Shown here: positions 36,334 through 44,885 of the stretch, piece after piece | Position numbering within the stretch: the first letter of the stretch is position 1 | Layout: each line of letters begins with the position of its first letter | Assembly (NCBI RefSeq): GCF_002135335.1 | Contig: NZ_NEGC01000001.1 | Coordinates: 186,001 to 250,000 of the forward strand | Reading direction: 5' to 3' | Source: Acinetobacter sp. ANC 4470 | GTDB taxonomy: Bacteria > Pseudomonadota > Gammaproteobacteria > Pseudomonadales > Moraxellaceae | Length of the DNA stretch: 64,000 nt | Translations under genes and position numbers: made by a program | The notes under the pieces: model-generated | What the model was told of the DNA's origin: nothing | What the model saw: the letters and a program-made list of their open reading frames with translations, nothing else | Databases searched by the model: none

Positions 36334-36935
36334 CTCTACGCCACCCTAAAATTAAATATTAACGCTGAGTTTTTCGTTTTCATTTCATTCATCATTATAA
36401 AAACGAAGACACAAAAAATTAAAAATGTGATGCAAGTATTATTTATAATAAAAACAGTAATAGAAATCAAAATAAATCAAATTAAAATACAACTGTCTTA
36501 AAAAAAATAAAATACCAGACCCATAAAAACATGCACCAAGATACAATATTTATCTTTATTTTAAAACCACACCATATAATAAATAGCTAACTCACCCCAT
36601 AATTGATCACTTATCAAACTAAGGAGAAGTATTTAATTTTTTATTTTAATTATAATTAAGTTATTTAAAATAAAAATAATGAAAAACAAGATATTAAGTA
36701 AAATATGAATAACCAACTAAGATAAACAAAATAACTCTTTATAATGACAAAAAATGTCACTTAATAACAATAAGAAGCTCAGAACAAGCCAATAATTGTC
36801 ATTTTTAAATTAGATTAAAAGTCTTAAAATAAATTCACTCATTCATATTTAATATATACCCATATAATAAATTTAAGATATTATCTTATAAACAGCATCT
36901 CAATTTAATACATTGCAAATCAGGTCAATTTTAAT
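36334..36935. other. AT-rich divergent promoter region between tpsA and the M66 protease
   Basis: 602 bp of very AT-rich DNA without a readable gene. Both flanking genes are transcribed away from it, so it should hold both promoters. The composition would suit silencing by an H-NS-type protein (inference). Confidence 0.55.
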
Positions 36936-39644
36936 ATGAAAATTGTGACTAAATTCCCAATACACACATTAACCATATGTGTTTTATCAGCCTTAGTTGC
37001 TGCGTGCGGGGAAAACACCCCAGAAACAGCTCCTACTAATAATGCTGATTCAAGAGAAACGCTAAGCCTTGCATCCATGCGTATGCGCATGCAAGGAGCT
37101 TATCCTGAACCGACCAAGGATATTCCCAACGAAGCCAGCTTAGGTTTTTACGACACTGACAAAAATAGTAATGCCCGCACGGTGCGTAATGACTTAACGG
37201 GTAATTTTGCCGCCATGATTCAATTTGCACAGGATCATACCGTTGACCCAAGTGGCAATGAAGCCAAGCAAATGCCGCGTTTAACCAGCGAAAAAGATGG
37301 TTTGTTACTGGTCACGCCCACCCCAGAAATGGGTGACATTGAGCAACTCAATGCTGAAATTTATTTAAATAGTCGCCTGATTCGTCGTGTAGCATTACAA
37401 GAGCCATCGCAAATTCCTGCCTCTGACCAAACCAATTCAGACAATCGTCCACGGGTACAATATTCAAAACGCGCATGGACTGCCGCCCTCAATTGGGATG
37501 AAGTCAAACCAGGTTTAAATATTCGTATTGTTGATCCTGCATCACGTCAAAATGGTCGTCTGGCTGCCACCGCAATTGATTTTGCGCCACCAGCTGAATT
37601 ACTCGTACAAAGTATTCGTTTAGGTATGCTGACAGCGCCACGTAAGTCCAACGGACACTACATGCTGAATGAACCTGAAAAAGCGGGAACAGATTACCTA
37701 CAAACCATTCCCGCTGCGCGAATGATTGTGAGTCAATATGACGATATGCAACTCAATAAAGTCATGGTCGCAAGCGGTGTGATTTATGATGATAAGAGTG
37801 CGACCACAGGTGATGTTTATAGCGGAGATATGCGAGAAAATACTGCTAAATCAACCTTTAGTACAGGGATCAATCTTGCCAACTGGGGTGTGACCAGTGC
37901 AGGTATGGCAAGCCAACAACAACCGCAATTAACGCAAAGTGTGGTCATTCACCATGCATGGGGTAAGTATCAAAATGGTGATGCCAATCACGGTTTAAGT
38001 GGCGGTAATGGTATTTTAACCCTCATTGATTCGTCTGGAAACGAATTTAGCCATGAAATTGGGCATCACTTTGGGCTTGGGCACTATCCTGGCACAGTAG
38101 ATGGCAACTACTTTTGGGCAGTACATCACCATGACAGTGGTTGGGGATATATGGCATACCGTAACCGTATGCGTGGAAACCTGCTTTGGAATGTCAGCGA
38201 TATGAGCAACCGTGCAAATGGCACGCCTACTTTCCAAGATAAATATGTTTACGCACCTGATGCAATGTCTGGTGGTGCTTTTTCAAGTTCGCTTTCACGA
38301 TTTACTCATTACACAGGTCATAGTGCCAAAAATAACATCCAACCTGCCTTTAACCGTGCGGTATGGGACGCGGCTTCAGCCACAGGTTATAAACAGTGGA
38401 ATGCGGTCACACGCCAAATGGAAGTTATTCAACCCAAAGTCCCTAATTCAAATAACGTTTGGTACAACCGTACCGATGGTAACTACCTAAAACCAACCCA
38501 ATTTGGGGTACCCGTTTTTACCATTTTAGGTGGTTATGACCCTGTCAACAATGTGGGCTTATTGTACCCTGCGGCGCGTGGCAACTGGGGTAATGTCTTT
38601 ACCCTACCTCAGGCGCAAACCAGTTTGGCTAATGCAAGCTGTTGGATTAACGTCAAATATGTAAACAAAGCAGAGGAAAATATTGCCCTTGCACCAAGCC
38701 GTATGGGAAGTAATGCCAATAAACTGCATATCAATATCGCCCAAAGCGATGCACCACGCAGTGTCGATTTATACTGTAAAAAAGCCAATGAACAAGCAGT
38801 TAAACTCTCATCGATTGAAATCCCAACCTATGCCACAGCACTCCCTGCTGCGGTAGTGATTGGTAAGCAACAAGGATTTAAAGCACTACGTCAAGTTGAA
38901 TTACCACAATTGGAACAAGCTTTACTTAGCAATCAAGGCAAAGCCATTGCTAACCTATCACCAAATGCCAAAGTACTCTACGACTCTTACACAGGCTATA
39001 AATCTGAGTTATCCAATGCCGCACAAACCGAGTTACAACGCTATAGCGAGCAACAAACCAAGTTGTATCGTCTAAACCGCTGGGTAAATGCCTACCGTAC
39101 TGACCTAGCTGCTACCAATCCTACTACTGTTTCAGCATTTAAAGCTTTTACAGAGCAATTGGACTTGCAAAATGATCAACCTCTCGCCAATGTTACTCAA
39201 TTACGTTTACCTTCAAAAGGTAATGCTTGCTTAAAAGCGGGTCAACTCAGCGAGGGTAAATTTGAAGTCTATGCGAGTGGTGTCAATGGTTGTAACGTTG
39301 CTGCTTCAGAATGGATTTATGACGCAATGGGCAAAGTACATAACCGCCAATACATTAATCAATGTCTAACCAGCTCAATGACACTGACAGCATGTAGCAA
39401 TGATGATGCTGGACAAACATGGAGTATCAATTCAACCACCCAAGCCATTCATCAAGGGACCCAGTGTCTTGATTTAAGCGGTGGTTTTACCCCAAGTGTC
39501 GATGGTCGCTCAACGATTATTCGTTACAACTGTACAGGTAGTATCAATCAACAATGGACTCTACCAACTCAAAACCAAAGTTTTGTTTTAGCGGCAGCAC
39601 AAGCACAAAACTTAGTGCTGATGATTAACAGCCTACAACCTTAA
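36936..39644 (+). CDS. M66-family (StcE-like) zinc metalloprotease lipoprotein with ricin-like C-terminus
   Basis: This 902-residue exported lipoprotein (lipobox VAAC near residue 23) is a protease of the StcE/TagA group, whose known members cut mucin-type glycoproteins. The extended zinc motif HEIGHHFGLGH spans residues 373-383, with E374 as general base; the downstream WGYMAYRNRMRGNL segment is typical of M66. The C-terminal part (about 765-890, with QCLTSSMTLTACSN, GTQCLDLSGG and NQQWTL) looks like a ricin-B-type lectin with a QxW repeat. It is divergent from the TpsA adhesin gene and faces integrase debris. Confidence 0.85.
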   Translation: MKIVTKFPIHTLTICVLSALVAACGENTPETAPTNNADSRETLSLASMRMRMQGAYPEPTKDIPNEASLGFYDTDKNSNARTVRNDLTGNFAAMIQFAQDHTVDPSGNEAKQMPRLTSEKDGLLLVTPTPEMGDIEQLNAEIYLNSRLIRRVALQEPSQIPASDQTNSDNRPRVQYSKRAWTAALNWDEVKPGLNIRIVDPASRQNGRLAATAIDFAPPAELLVQSIRLGMLTAPRKSNGHYMLNEPEKAGTDYLQTIPAARMIVSQYDDMQLNKVMVASGVIYDDKSATTGDVYSGDMRENTAKSTFSTGINLANWGVTSAGMASQQQPQLTQSVVIHHAWGKYQNGDANHGLSGGNGILTLIDSSGNEFSHEIGHHFGLGHYPGTVDGNYFWAVHHHDSGWGYMAYRNRMRGNLLWNVSDMSNRANGTPTFQDKYVYAPDAMSGGAFSSSLSRFTHYTGHSAKNNIQPAFNRAVWDAASATGYKQWNAVTRQMEVIQPKVPNSNNVWYNRTDGNYLKPTQFGVPVFTILGGYDPVNNVGLLYPAARGNWGNVFTLPQAQTSLANASCWINVKYVNKAEENIALAPSRMGSNANKLHINIAQSDAPRSVDLYCKKANEQAVKLSSIEIPTYATALPAAVVIGKQQGFKALRQVELPQLEQALLSNQGKAIANLSPNAKVLYDSYTGYKSELSNAAQTELQRYSEQQTKLYRLNRWVNAYRTDLAATNPTTVSAFKAFTEQLDLQNDQPLANVTQLRLPSKGNACLKAGQLSEGKFEVYASGVNGCNVAASEWIYDAMGKVHNRQYINQCLTSSMTLTACSNDDAGQTWSINSTTQAIHQGTQCLDLSGGFTPSVDGRSTIIRYNCTGSINQQWTLPTQNQSFVLAAAQAQNLVLMINSLQP

Positions 39645-40485
39645 ATCGATATGATCTATAGAAACGGCAGATAATATCTGCCGTTGTTCTTCTGGATAGT
39701 AGTAAGACTTTTTAAGCTTACCAATTTCTCCGAGGCGTTGAAAGGTCAAGACTGAGAGCTTTAATGCAACTTGTGTGGTCATCAAACAGTGTGCGTGTAA
39801 TTTAGAATAGTTCCAGATTTTATTCAGTATGGGTGCTAGATCTTGTTCTTCGATCACTGCTGCCCCCCTTGTGGATTGGATAATTCTATATCTACAATTG
39901 GGTGATTTTGTATCAGTTTATTTTTCGCACTAATTTAAAAATTTGATTTAAATCTAACTTTAAGCGTTTGGCGACAGATAATGTCTGATGGTCAATAATA
40001 CGCTGAAATGCTTTACTTCTAATACTTCTACAATAAGTTGTGGGAAGCTCATATCGCCTATATAAGGATAAGGGCATCATAATTTAAACGACGAAGGGTT
40101 TCTTCGTCCTGCTTGCCTTCCAACTCGCATTTTTAAGTCACTCCGCACTCACCACACGAAAAGTATGCTCTGCTTCTTTTTGTTTTTTGATTGTTGGTTT
40201 CTAAACCTACTGTTACTGGATCAATTCCCTGCTTGATTAACTTTTTATAATCGTCACGAACTGTACGCGTCTCTTCCAAAGTAACCTCTGGATATAGACC
40301 TAGTGATAGATCATTACCTTTTGCAAAATAAGGTCGTGTATAGTTAAATATCCAGTATTTGCTACCATTGGACTCTATGCGCAGGCAAAAATTTCCACCA
40401 TCAGGAAGCTTATACATTTTATCAGGATTCGCTTTTGCTTTTTAACCTGTAAAGCAATCAGTTTATTGATTCCACGTGCAGTCAT
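39645..40485 (-). pseudogene. Decayed tyrosine integrase next to tRNA-Ser
   Basis: Two pieces of a P4-type integrase remain on the minus strand. The N-terminal piece (40133-40485) has MTARGINKLIALQVKK, then a frameshift, then MYKLPDGGNFCLRIESNGSK and LSLGLYPEVTLEETR, as in the DUF4102 arm-binding domain. The C-terminal piece (39648-39857) has HCLMTTQVALKLSVLTFQRL followed by GEIG, the start of the catalytic domain; the active-site Arg is replaced in the sequence LTFQRLGEI. The middle and the Tyr end are lost. Integrases of this type use tRNA 3' ends as attB, fitting the tRNA 170 bp upstream. Confidence 0.75.
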
Positions 40486-40496
40486 AGCATATAAAC

Positions 40497-40533
40497 AAAA
40501 AATGCAGTAAGAGATAATCTTACTGCATTTTTT
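40497..40533 (-). terminator. Terminator downstream of tRNA-Ser
   Basis: ATGCAGTAAGA/TCTTACTGCAT stem with A and T runs on both sides; it can stop the tRNA transcript on the minus strand. Confidence 0.85.
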
Positions 40534-40655
40534 AATACTTTATAACCGCTCATTGACGTACTGTGTCATAGCTTGCTATACCGCTCGTTTCTAACTTTAA
40601 CCTTACAAGTCAATTGCTTATATAGTGTTAAACAGTGTCAAAAACTTCAATATGG

Positions 40656-40742
40656 CGGAAGCGGTGAGATTCGAACTCACGGAGGGAGTAAACCCTCGTC
40701 GGTTTTCAAGACCGGTGCATTAAACCGCTCTGCCACGCTTCC
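40656..40742 (-). tRNA. tRNA-Ser(UGA)
   Basis: The minus strand starts GGAAGCGTGGCAGAGCGG and folds as a class II tRNA with a long variable arm. The anticodon loop CTTGAAA gives anticodon TGA; the T arm has GTTCGAATC; the acceptor closes with CGCTTCC plus G. CCA is not encoded. The serine tRNA is a common integration site and lies next to the integrase remnant. Confidence 0.95.
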
Positions 40743-40832
40743 AATGGCGGCTATAATATAAATAAAATCCAATCTTAGCAAATACTTTTGTACGTTTTCA
40801 CAACCGAATGCTTAAAATTAAACCAAAATAAA

Positions 40833-41327
40833 TTAATTTACTAAATTTTCAGGTTTTTCATAACGAATTTCATTGATATACCACAGTTTCTTGCCTAATG
40901 GTGTCACCACCTCAACCTCATCATCGGCTTGTTTTCCAAGTAAAGCTTGTGCCATAGGCGAATCAATTGAAATATGTTGCGGATGATGATCATAAATTTC
41001 ATCTACTCCGACAATACGCACCGTAATTTGTTCACCTTGATCATTCTCAATCTCGACCCAAGCCCCAAAATAGACTTTCCCTTCTTGCTCTGGAGAAAAA
41101 TCAATTATTTTAAACTCTTCTAAACGCTTACCTAAGTAACGAACCCGACGATCAATCTTACGTAAAATCTGTTTATTATATTGATAATCTGCATTTTCAC
41201 TACGGTCACCTAAACTCGCGGCCCAATTTACTTTCTGGGTAATTTCTGGTCGCTCTGTATGCCACAAATGTTGTAATTCAGCGACTAATTTGTCATGCCC
41301 AGCACGTGTAATTAAGTTAGATTTCAT
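40833..41327 (-). CDS. greB: Transcription elongation factor GreB
   Basis: This 164-residue Gre factor rescues backtracked RNA polymerase by stimulating transcript cleavage. The N-terminal coiled coil holds LITRAGHDKLVAELQHLW and, at its tip, SLGDRSENADY, with the acidic residues that reach the active site. The C-terminal FKBP-like part contains VRIVGVDEIY and ISIDSPMAQALLGKQADDEV. The basic patch and length favour GreB over GreA. Confidence 0.92.
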   Translation of the reverse strand: MKSNLITRAGHDKLVAELQHLWHTERPEITQKVNWAASLGDRSENADYQYNKQILRKIDRRVRYLGKRLEEFKIIDFSPEQEGKVYFGAWVEIENDQGEQITVRIVGVDEIYDHHPQHISIDSPMAQALLGKQADDEVEVVTPLGKKLWYINEIRYEKPENLVN

Positions 41328-41473
41328 AGTGATTTTAGGTTTTAAACTTACAATTTAATGACAATAATGCGCTATTTTATCAACTTTTCAAACAGAGTTA
41401 AAATTTATAAAATTAATTATTAAATTAAATTAATTACTTACACCGTATTCTTTAAAATAAATTAGTACAAAAT

Positions 41474-41502
41474 TTGACAAGTGTGTTTTTCAGCCTTATT
41501 AT
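41474..41502 (+). promoter_or_regulatory. Sigma-70 promoter upstream of the MltF-like gene
   Basis: TTGACA (41474-41479), a 17-base spacer and TATTAT (41497-41502) form a near-consensus promoter; the expected start near 41509 gives a leader of about 185 nt. Confidence 0.7.
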
Positions 41503-41513
41503 GCGCCCATGCT

Positions 41514-41539
41514 TTTAAATTGATCACTTTTTAATCTAT
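41514..41539 (+). repeat. 26-bp element shared by two transglycosylase upstream regions (copy 1)
   Basis: TTTAAATTGATCACTTTTTA followed by ATCTAT; it matches 24 of 26 bases of 44655-44680. It sits at the predicted beginning of the transcript. Confidence 0.75.
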
Positions 41540-41692
41540 GTAGAGATTCTACATTATTCTCCTTTTAATCCAATGTCATTTTTGAATGACGTCATGACTG
41601 CCCGACCCTTATTGAATTTATCAAACTTGAAAAAGTCTGAGGCATGTTTGTCTTTACTTTTTAGGGCATAAATTACTTGTAGCGGAGACAAC

Positions 41693-42805
41693 ATGCACAG
41701 TAGTTCAACTTCTGGAGCGAGGCTTAGCCTTAACTCTTTAACTTCTTCTTTTTCCTTAAAAATTCTTGCATTTAGTACACTGTTAATGCCATTTCACAGT
41801 ATTAATGCAAGTAAATCGTACCAATACGATTCTGTAGTAAACGACAAGCAATTAACCGTTGTTTCAGTCGAAAACTCGACCACAGTCTTTAAAGATGGTT
41901 CACACCTACATGGTTTTGGTTATGACTTAGCACGTAATTATGCAAATAGTCTAAATGTTAAACTTATATTTAAAACTGTTCCAGATAATGCCACAGCACT
42001 AAAGTGGATATCACAAGGTAAAGCAAACTTTGCCATGACCACTGCCAATGTAAGTACGATTGAGAAAAAGCAATTAACTTCATTTTCGGCAACCTGTGGT
42101 GATTTAAGTAGCCTGCAACAAAATGGCTTAAATACCAACCTAAATTGGGTATTTAAGCATGCTGATGATCCACTCACCCAAACCGCAAGTGGTTTTGTGT
42201 GTAAAGGAAAACAATCGGGTTCAATTCGTCAACTTGCGTCATTCTACAATCAAAATGTGGTTAAAGAAGGATCATGGGGCACTATTCAGCGCGATTTGAA
42301 TCAACGTATGCCTATTTATAAAGCCAGCTTTAAAAATACGGCCGCAAAATATGATTTAGATTGGCATCTATTAGCAGCGATTGGCTATCAAGAATCCTAC
42401 TTAAAACCGAATTCAGTTTCAGCTACGGGTGTTCGCGGTTTAATGATGCTAACCAACAGCACTGCCAAAGCCATGGGTGTGAGTAATCGAACTGACCCTA
42501 CCCAAAGTATTGAAGGTGGCGCGAAATATTACGACCAAATGTTAAGCCGATATAAACATATCCCTTATCCTGATCGTAATTGGTATGCACTTGTTGCTTA
42601 TAATATGGGACCTGGTGCAGTCAATCAGATTCAAAATCGAATTAAAGCACAAGGTAAAAATCCCAATAACTGGGTTAATTTATACAGTTATTTAGATAAC
42701 AACAAAGCCAGTAATGGTCGTTATCGACAAGCTGTTCAATATGTGACTCGTATCCGTGCCTATTTGGAACATATTAAATCGACACCGCAGTTAGTCAATA
42801 TCTAG
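41693..42805 (+). CDS. MltF-like lytic transglycosylase with a partial solute-binding domain
   Basis: This 370-residue exported protein combines a shortened SBP_bac_3-like N-terminal domain (about 55-150, with HLHGFGYDLARNYANSL and ISQGKANFAMTTANVS) and a C-terminal SLT domain. The catalytic Glu is E234 in IGYQESYLKPN, followed by GVRGLMMLTNSTAKAMGV and YALVAYNMGPGAV, as in MltF. E. coli MltF has about 518 residues with a full binding domain; here the second lobe is nearly absent. A signal peptide ends near SINASKS. GGAG precedes the ATG. Its 26-bp upstream element recurs before the second transglycosylase gene. Confidence 0.87.
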   Translation: MHSSSTSGARLSLNSLTSSFSLKILAFSTLLMPFHSINASKSYQYDSVVNDKQLTVVSVENSTTVFKDGSHLHGFGYDLARNYANSLNVKLIFKTVPDNATALKWISQGKANFAMTTANVSTIEKKQLTSFSATCGDLSSLQQNGLNTNLNWVFKHADDPLTQTASGFVCKGKQSGSIRQLASFYNQNVVKEGSWGTIQRDLNQRMPIYKASFKNTAAKYDLDWHLLAAIGYQESYLKPNSVSATGVRGLMMLTNSTAKAMGVSNRTDPTQSIEGGAKYYDQMLSRYKHIPYPDRNWYALVAYNMGPGAVNQIQNRIKAQGKNPNNWVNLYSYLDNNKASNGRYRQAVQYVTRIRAYLEHIKSTPQLVNI

Positions 42806-42821
42806 TCTGTGTACTGTAGAC

Positions 42822-42856
42822 AAAAAAAAAGCTTAGCTAGATTGCTAAGCTTTTTT
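42822..42856. terminator. Bidirectional terminator between the MltF-like and SCP2 genes
   Basis: AAAGCTTAGC/GCTAAGCTTT stem, 6-base loop, long A and T runs on both sides; it serves both convergent genes. Confidence 0.9.
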
Positions 42857-42868
42857 TGTTAAAAATAC

Positions 42869-43252
42869 TTAAGCGGTTTGCTCAAGCACTTTTTTAAATA
42901 AATCTTTTTGTTCTTGGCTTGGCTTAGCAGTTTGTAAAGCCATCAATTGCGACATATCACCTTGAACTTTAATTTTACCGGTCATAAATGCTTGCATTGC
43001 TGCAGCCATATCAAACTCTAGGAACACTTTGCGAAGTGTTTCACCATCCATATTCAACGTCGTTTTCGCACTTGAAGATAGACCTTTTTTGATTGCACCA
43101 CCATCCAGAGACAATTCAGTATTGCCTTCTGAATCTGCAACCACCAAGTTAATTGCTAAATTTGCAAGTGTAGGGGGCAAGTTTAAGTCACCAGCTTGAG
43201 CAGTTAAAGTCTCTACTGTTGAAAACCAATCATCAGTTAAAAAAGCAGGCAT
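42869..43252 (-). CDS. SCP2 sterol-binding-domain protein
   Basis: This 127-residue soluble protein covers one SCP2-like lipid-binding domain, with LNMDGETLRKVFLEFDMAAA and AFMTGKIKVQGDMSQLMAL typical of the fold. There is no signal peptide and no second domain. The ligand is unknown; bacterial stand-alone SCP2 proteins are probably involved in handling of lipids or quinones. It ends at a terminator shared with the convergent gene. Confidence 0.85.
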   Translation of the reverse strand: MPAFLTDDWFSTVETLTAQAGDLNLPPTLANLAINLVVADSEGNTELSLDGGAIKKGLSSSAKTTLNMDGETLRKVFLEFDMAAAMQAFMTGKIKVQGDMSQLMALQTAKPSQEQKDLFKKVLEQTA

Positions 43253-43468
43253 GATATTTCCTCAATTTATTTGTTCATATGTGTCGCCTATCCAGACAAC
43301 ATCTTTGTGAAGCTATTGTGCTTGACGCTTGTTATAGCATGTAAAATTATTTTCTGCTTAAAGTTTTTTGCACTGAACGTTCAATTTTAATACTTTTAAT
43401 ACTTTTATTAAATAAATCAAATACATGAAATAAACACCAATCCTAAAATTGGTGTTTTAAAAGAACAC

Positions 43469-44389
43469 TTATTCTACCGCGAAACCTAAATCAACCATAT
43501 TGATGCGTTTATTTTGTACTTCATCTTCAGTTGAACAACTGCCTGTGAAATCAATTTCACGTTGCTCATCTAAAGCTTCGAAATCAAATAACTCACGATC
43601 AGCCAATTGTGAAGGTGATACGTTCTGCATCGCACCAAAAATACTATGTAAGCGCTTCGGATATTGTGCATCCCATTCACGCAGCATATTATTAATCATC
43701 GCACGCTGTAAATTTTCCTGCGACCCACATAAGTTACATGGAATAATTGGGAACTGTCGCATTTCTGCATACTTGATAATGTCTTTTTCTTCCACATAAG
43801 CCAGTGGACGGATCAAAATATTCTTCTTGTCAGATGACAAAAGTTTTGGTGGCATCGCTTTTAAGCTACCGCCATGAAACAAATTCAAAAAGAAGGTTGC
43901 CATAATATCATCACGATGATGACCTAAAGCGACTTTAGTTGCCCCAATTTCCTGCGCAAAACCATATAAAGAACCACGGCGTAATCGTGAACACACTGCA
44001 CAATACGTTTTACCTTCAGGTGTTAACTTTTTGGTAATGCTGTAGGTGTCTTTTTCCAAAATATAATACGGAATGTTATTTTCTTCTAAATAACGTGGTA
44101 ATACATCTTCAGGAAAACCGGGTTGCTTTTGATCCAGATTAACCGCGACAACATCAAAGTTTATTGGTGCAATACGTTTAAACTGCAACATGATGTCTAG
44201 CAAGGTATAACTGTCTTTACCACCAGAAATACATACCATTACCTTGTCACCTTCTTCGAGCATTTTAAAATCACGAATGGCATGACCGACTTGACGGCGA
44301 AGCTTTTTCAACAAACGGTAATATGCCGAACTTGTAGGCAGTTCTGGTTTGAAATTAAATCCTTGTTCGGACTCAACTGGCGAGTACAT
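43469..44389 (-). CDS. ttcA: tRNA 2-thiocytidine(32) synthetase TtcA
   Basis: This ATP-dependent enzyme with an Fe-S cluster thiolates C32 of several tRNAs. The PP-loop [11 protein letters not shown] binds ATP. The cluster cysteines are in [11 protein letters not shown] (C-x2-C) and in IPCNLCGSQ. With the ATG at 44389 the protein has 306 residues and begins [16 protein letters not shown], as in related proteins. The frame stays open to a GTG/TTG about 66 bases further upstream. No strong ribosome-binding site is visible, so the start is moderately sure. Confidence 0.93.
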   Translation of the reverse strand: MYSPVESEQGFNFKPELPTSSAYYRLLKKLRRQVGHAIRDFKMLEEGDKVMVCISGGKDSYTLLDIMLQFKRIAPINFDVVAVNLDQKQPGFPEDVLPRYLEENNIPYYILEKDTYSITKKLTPEGKTYCAVCSRLRRGSLYGFAQEIGATKVALGHHRDDIMATFFLNLFHGGSLKAMPPKLLSSDKKNILIRPLAYVEEKDIIKYAEMRQFPIIPCNLCGSQENLQRAMINNMLREWDAQYPKRLHSIFGAMQNVSPSQLADRELFDFEALDEQREIDFTGSCSTEDEVQNKRINMVDLGFAVE

Positions 44390-44565
44390 AGACGAGATAA
44401 ACCATAAATAAAAATACCGCGCGATTTTATCCGATTCAGCTGCATATCGCACCAAAAGAATTTATTTTCTGAAAATTAAAGATTGCTGTCATTTTCAAGT
44501 AATGGACTACATGCTATTTTGACCTTTTGAGTTCATTTTTTACTCAGAACGCTTACTGTTTGTAC

Positions 44566-44610
44566 TTTTCCACAGTTGTCCACAAAACCTGTGGATAACT
44601 TTGTGGATTT
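44566..44610. promoter_or_regulatory. Cluster of four DnaA-box-like sites
   Basis: Within 45 bp: TTTTCCACA (44566-44574), TTGTCCACA (44576-44584), TGTGGATAA (44590-44598, perfect TTATCCACA on the minus strand) and TGTGGATTT (44602-44610). Two point one way, two the other. Consensus is TTATNCACA; only one copy is perfect, but the density is far above chance. Confidence 0.7.
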
Positions 44611-44654
44611 CAAAAGGCTTGACAAGGTCTCAGACCTATTATTTAAGGCTTCCA

Positions 44655-44680
44655 TTTAAATTGATCATTTTTTGATCTAT
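44655..44680 (+). repeat. 26-bp element shared by two transglycosylase upstream regions (copy 2)
   Basis: TTTAAATTGATCATTTTTTG followed by ATCTAT; contains the inverted repeat GATCA/TGATC. It matches copy 1 (41514-41539) at 24 of 26 positions, and TTGACAAG stands about 30 bases before it in both places. Confidence 0.75.
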
Positions 44681-44885
44681 TTTATTTTTAAATAAAATCA
44701 ATCGCTTAACAGTGTCAAGTTATCCTGATTAAAAAAAAATTAAATATTTTTTGATTACTATATCTACAACCAGCACTTGCTTTTTACAAACTTCATGAGA
44801 AATAAACCCAGAAATACTTTCTATCCTATTTTTTTTTGTTAAACTCTTCTTTAACTGTTTGAGGCAGATTTTTTCTACATTAAAA

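Larger units (their letters stand above)
41328..41692. other. Promoter and leader region of the MltF-like gene
   Basis: 365 bp without a gene. It contains the promoter at 41474-41502 and a 26-bp element at 41514-41539 shared with the second transglycosylase gene. An inverted repeat with core ATTCTACATT lies around 41545-41560. Confidence 0.6.
44390..44885. other. Intergenic region with DnaA-box cluster and AT-rich DNA
   Basis: This region of nearly 500 bp lies between divergent ttcA and the second transglycosylase gene. It holds four DnaA-box-like 9-mers (44566-44610), a TTGACA (44619-44624), the shared 26-bp element (44655-44680) and a long AT-rich run (to about 44770). Besides promoters for both genes, it has origin-like features. 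Confidence 0.6.

Noticed and set aside
40573-40761. Open frame of 62 codons across tRNA-Ser
   Set aside because: It is the usual false frame that results from reading a serine tRNA gene and its flanks on the opposite strand.
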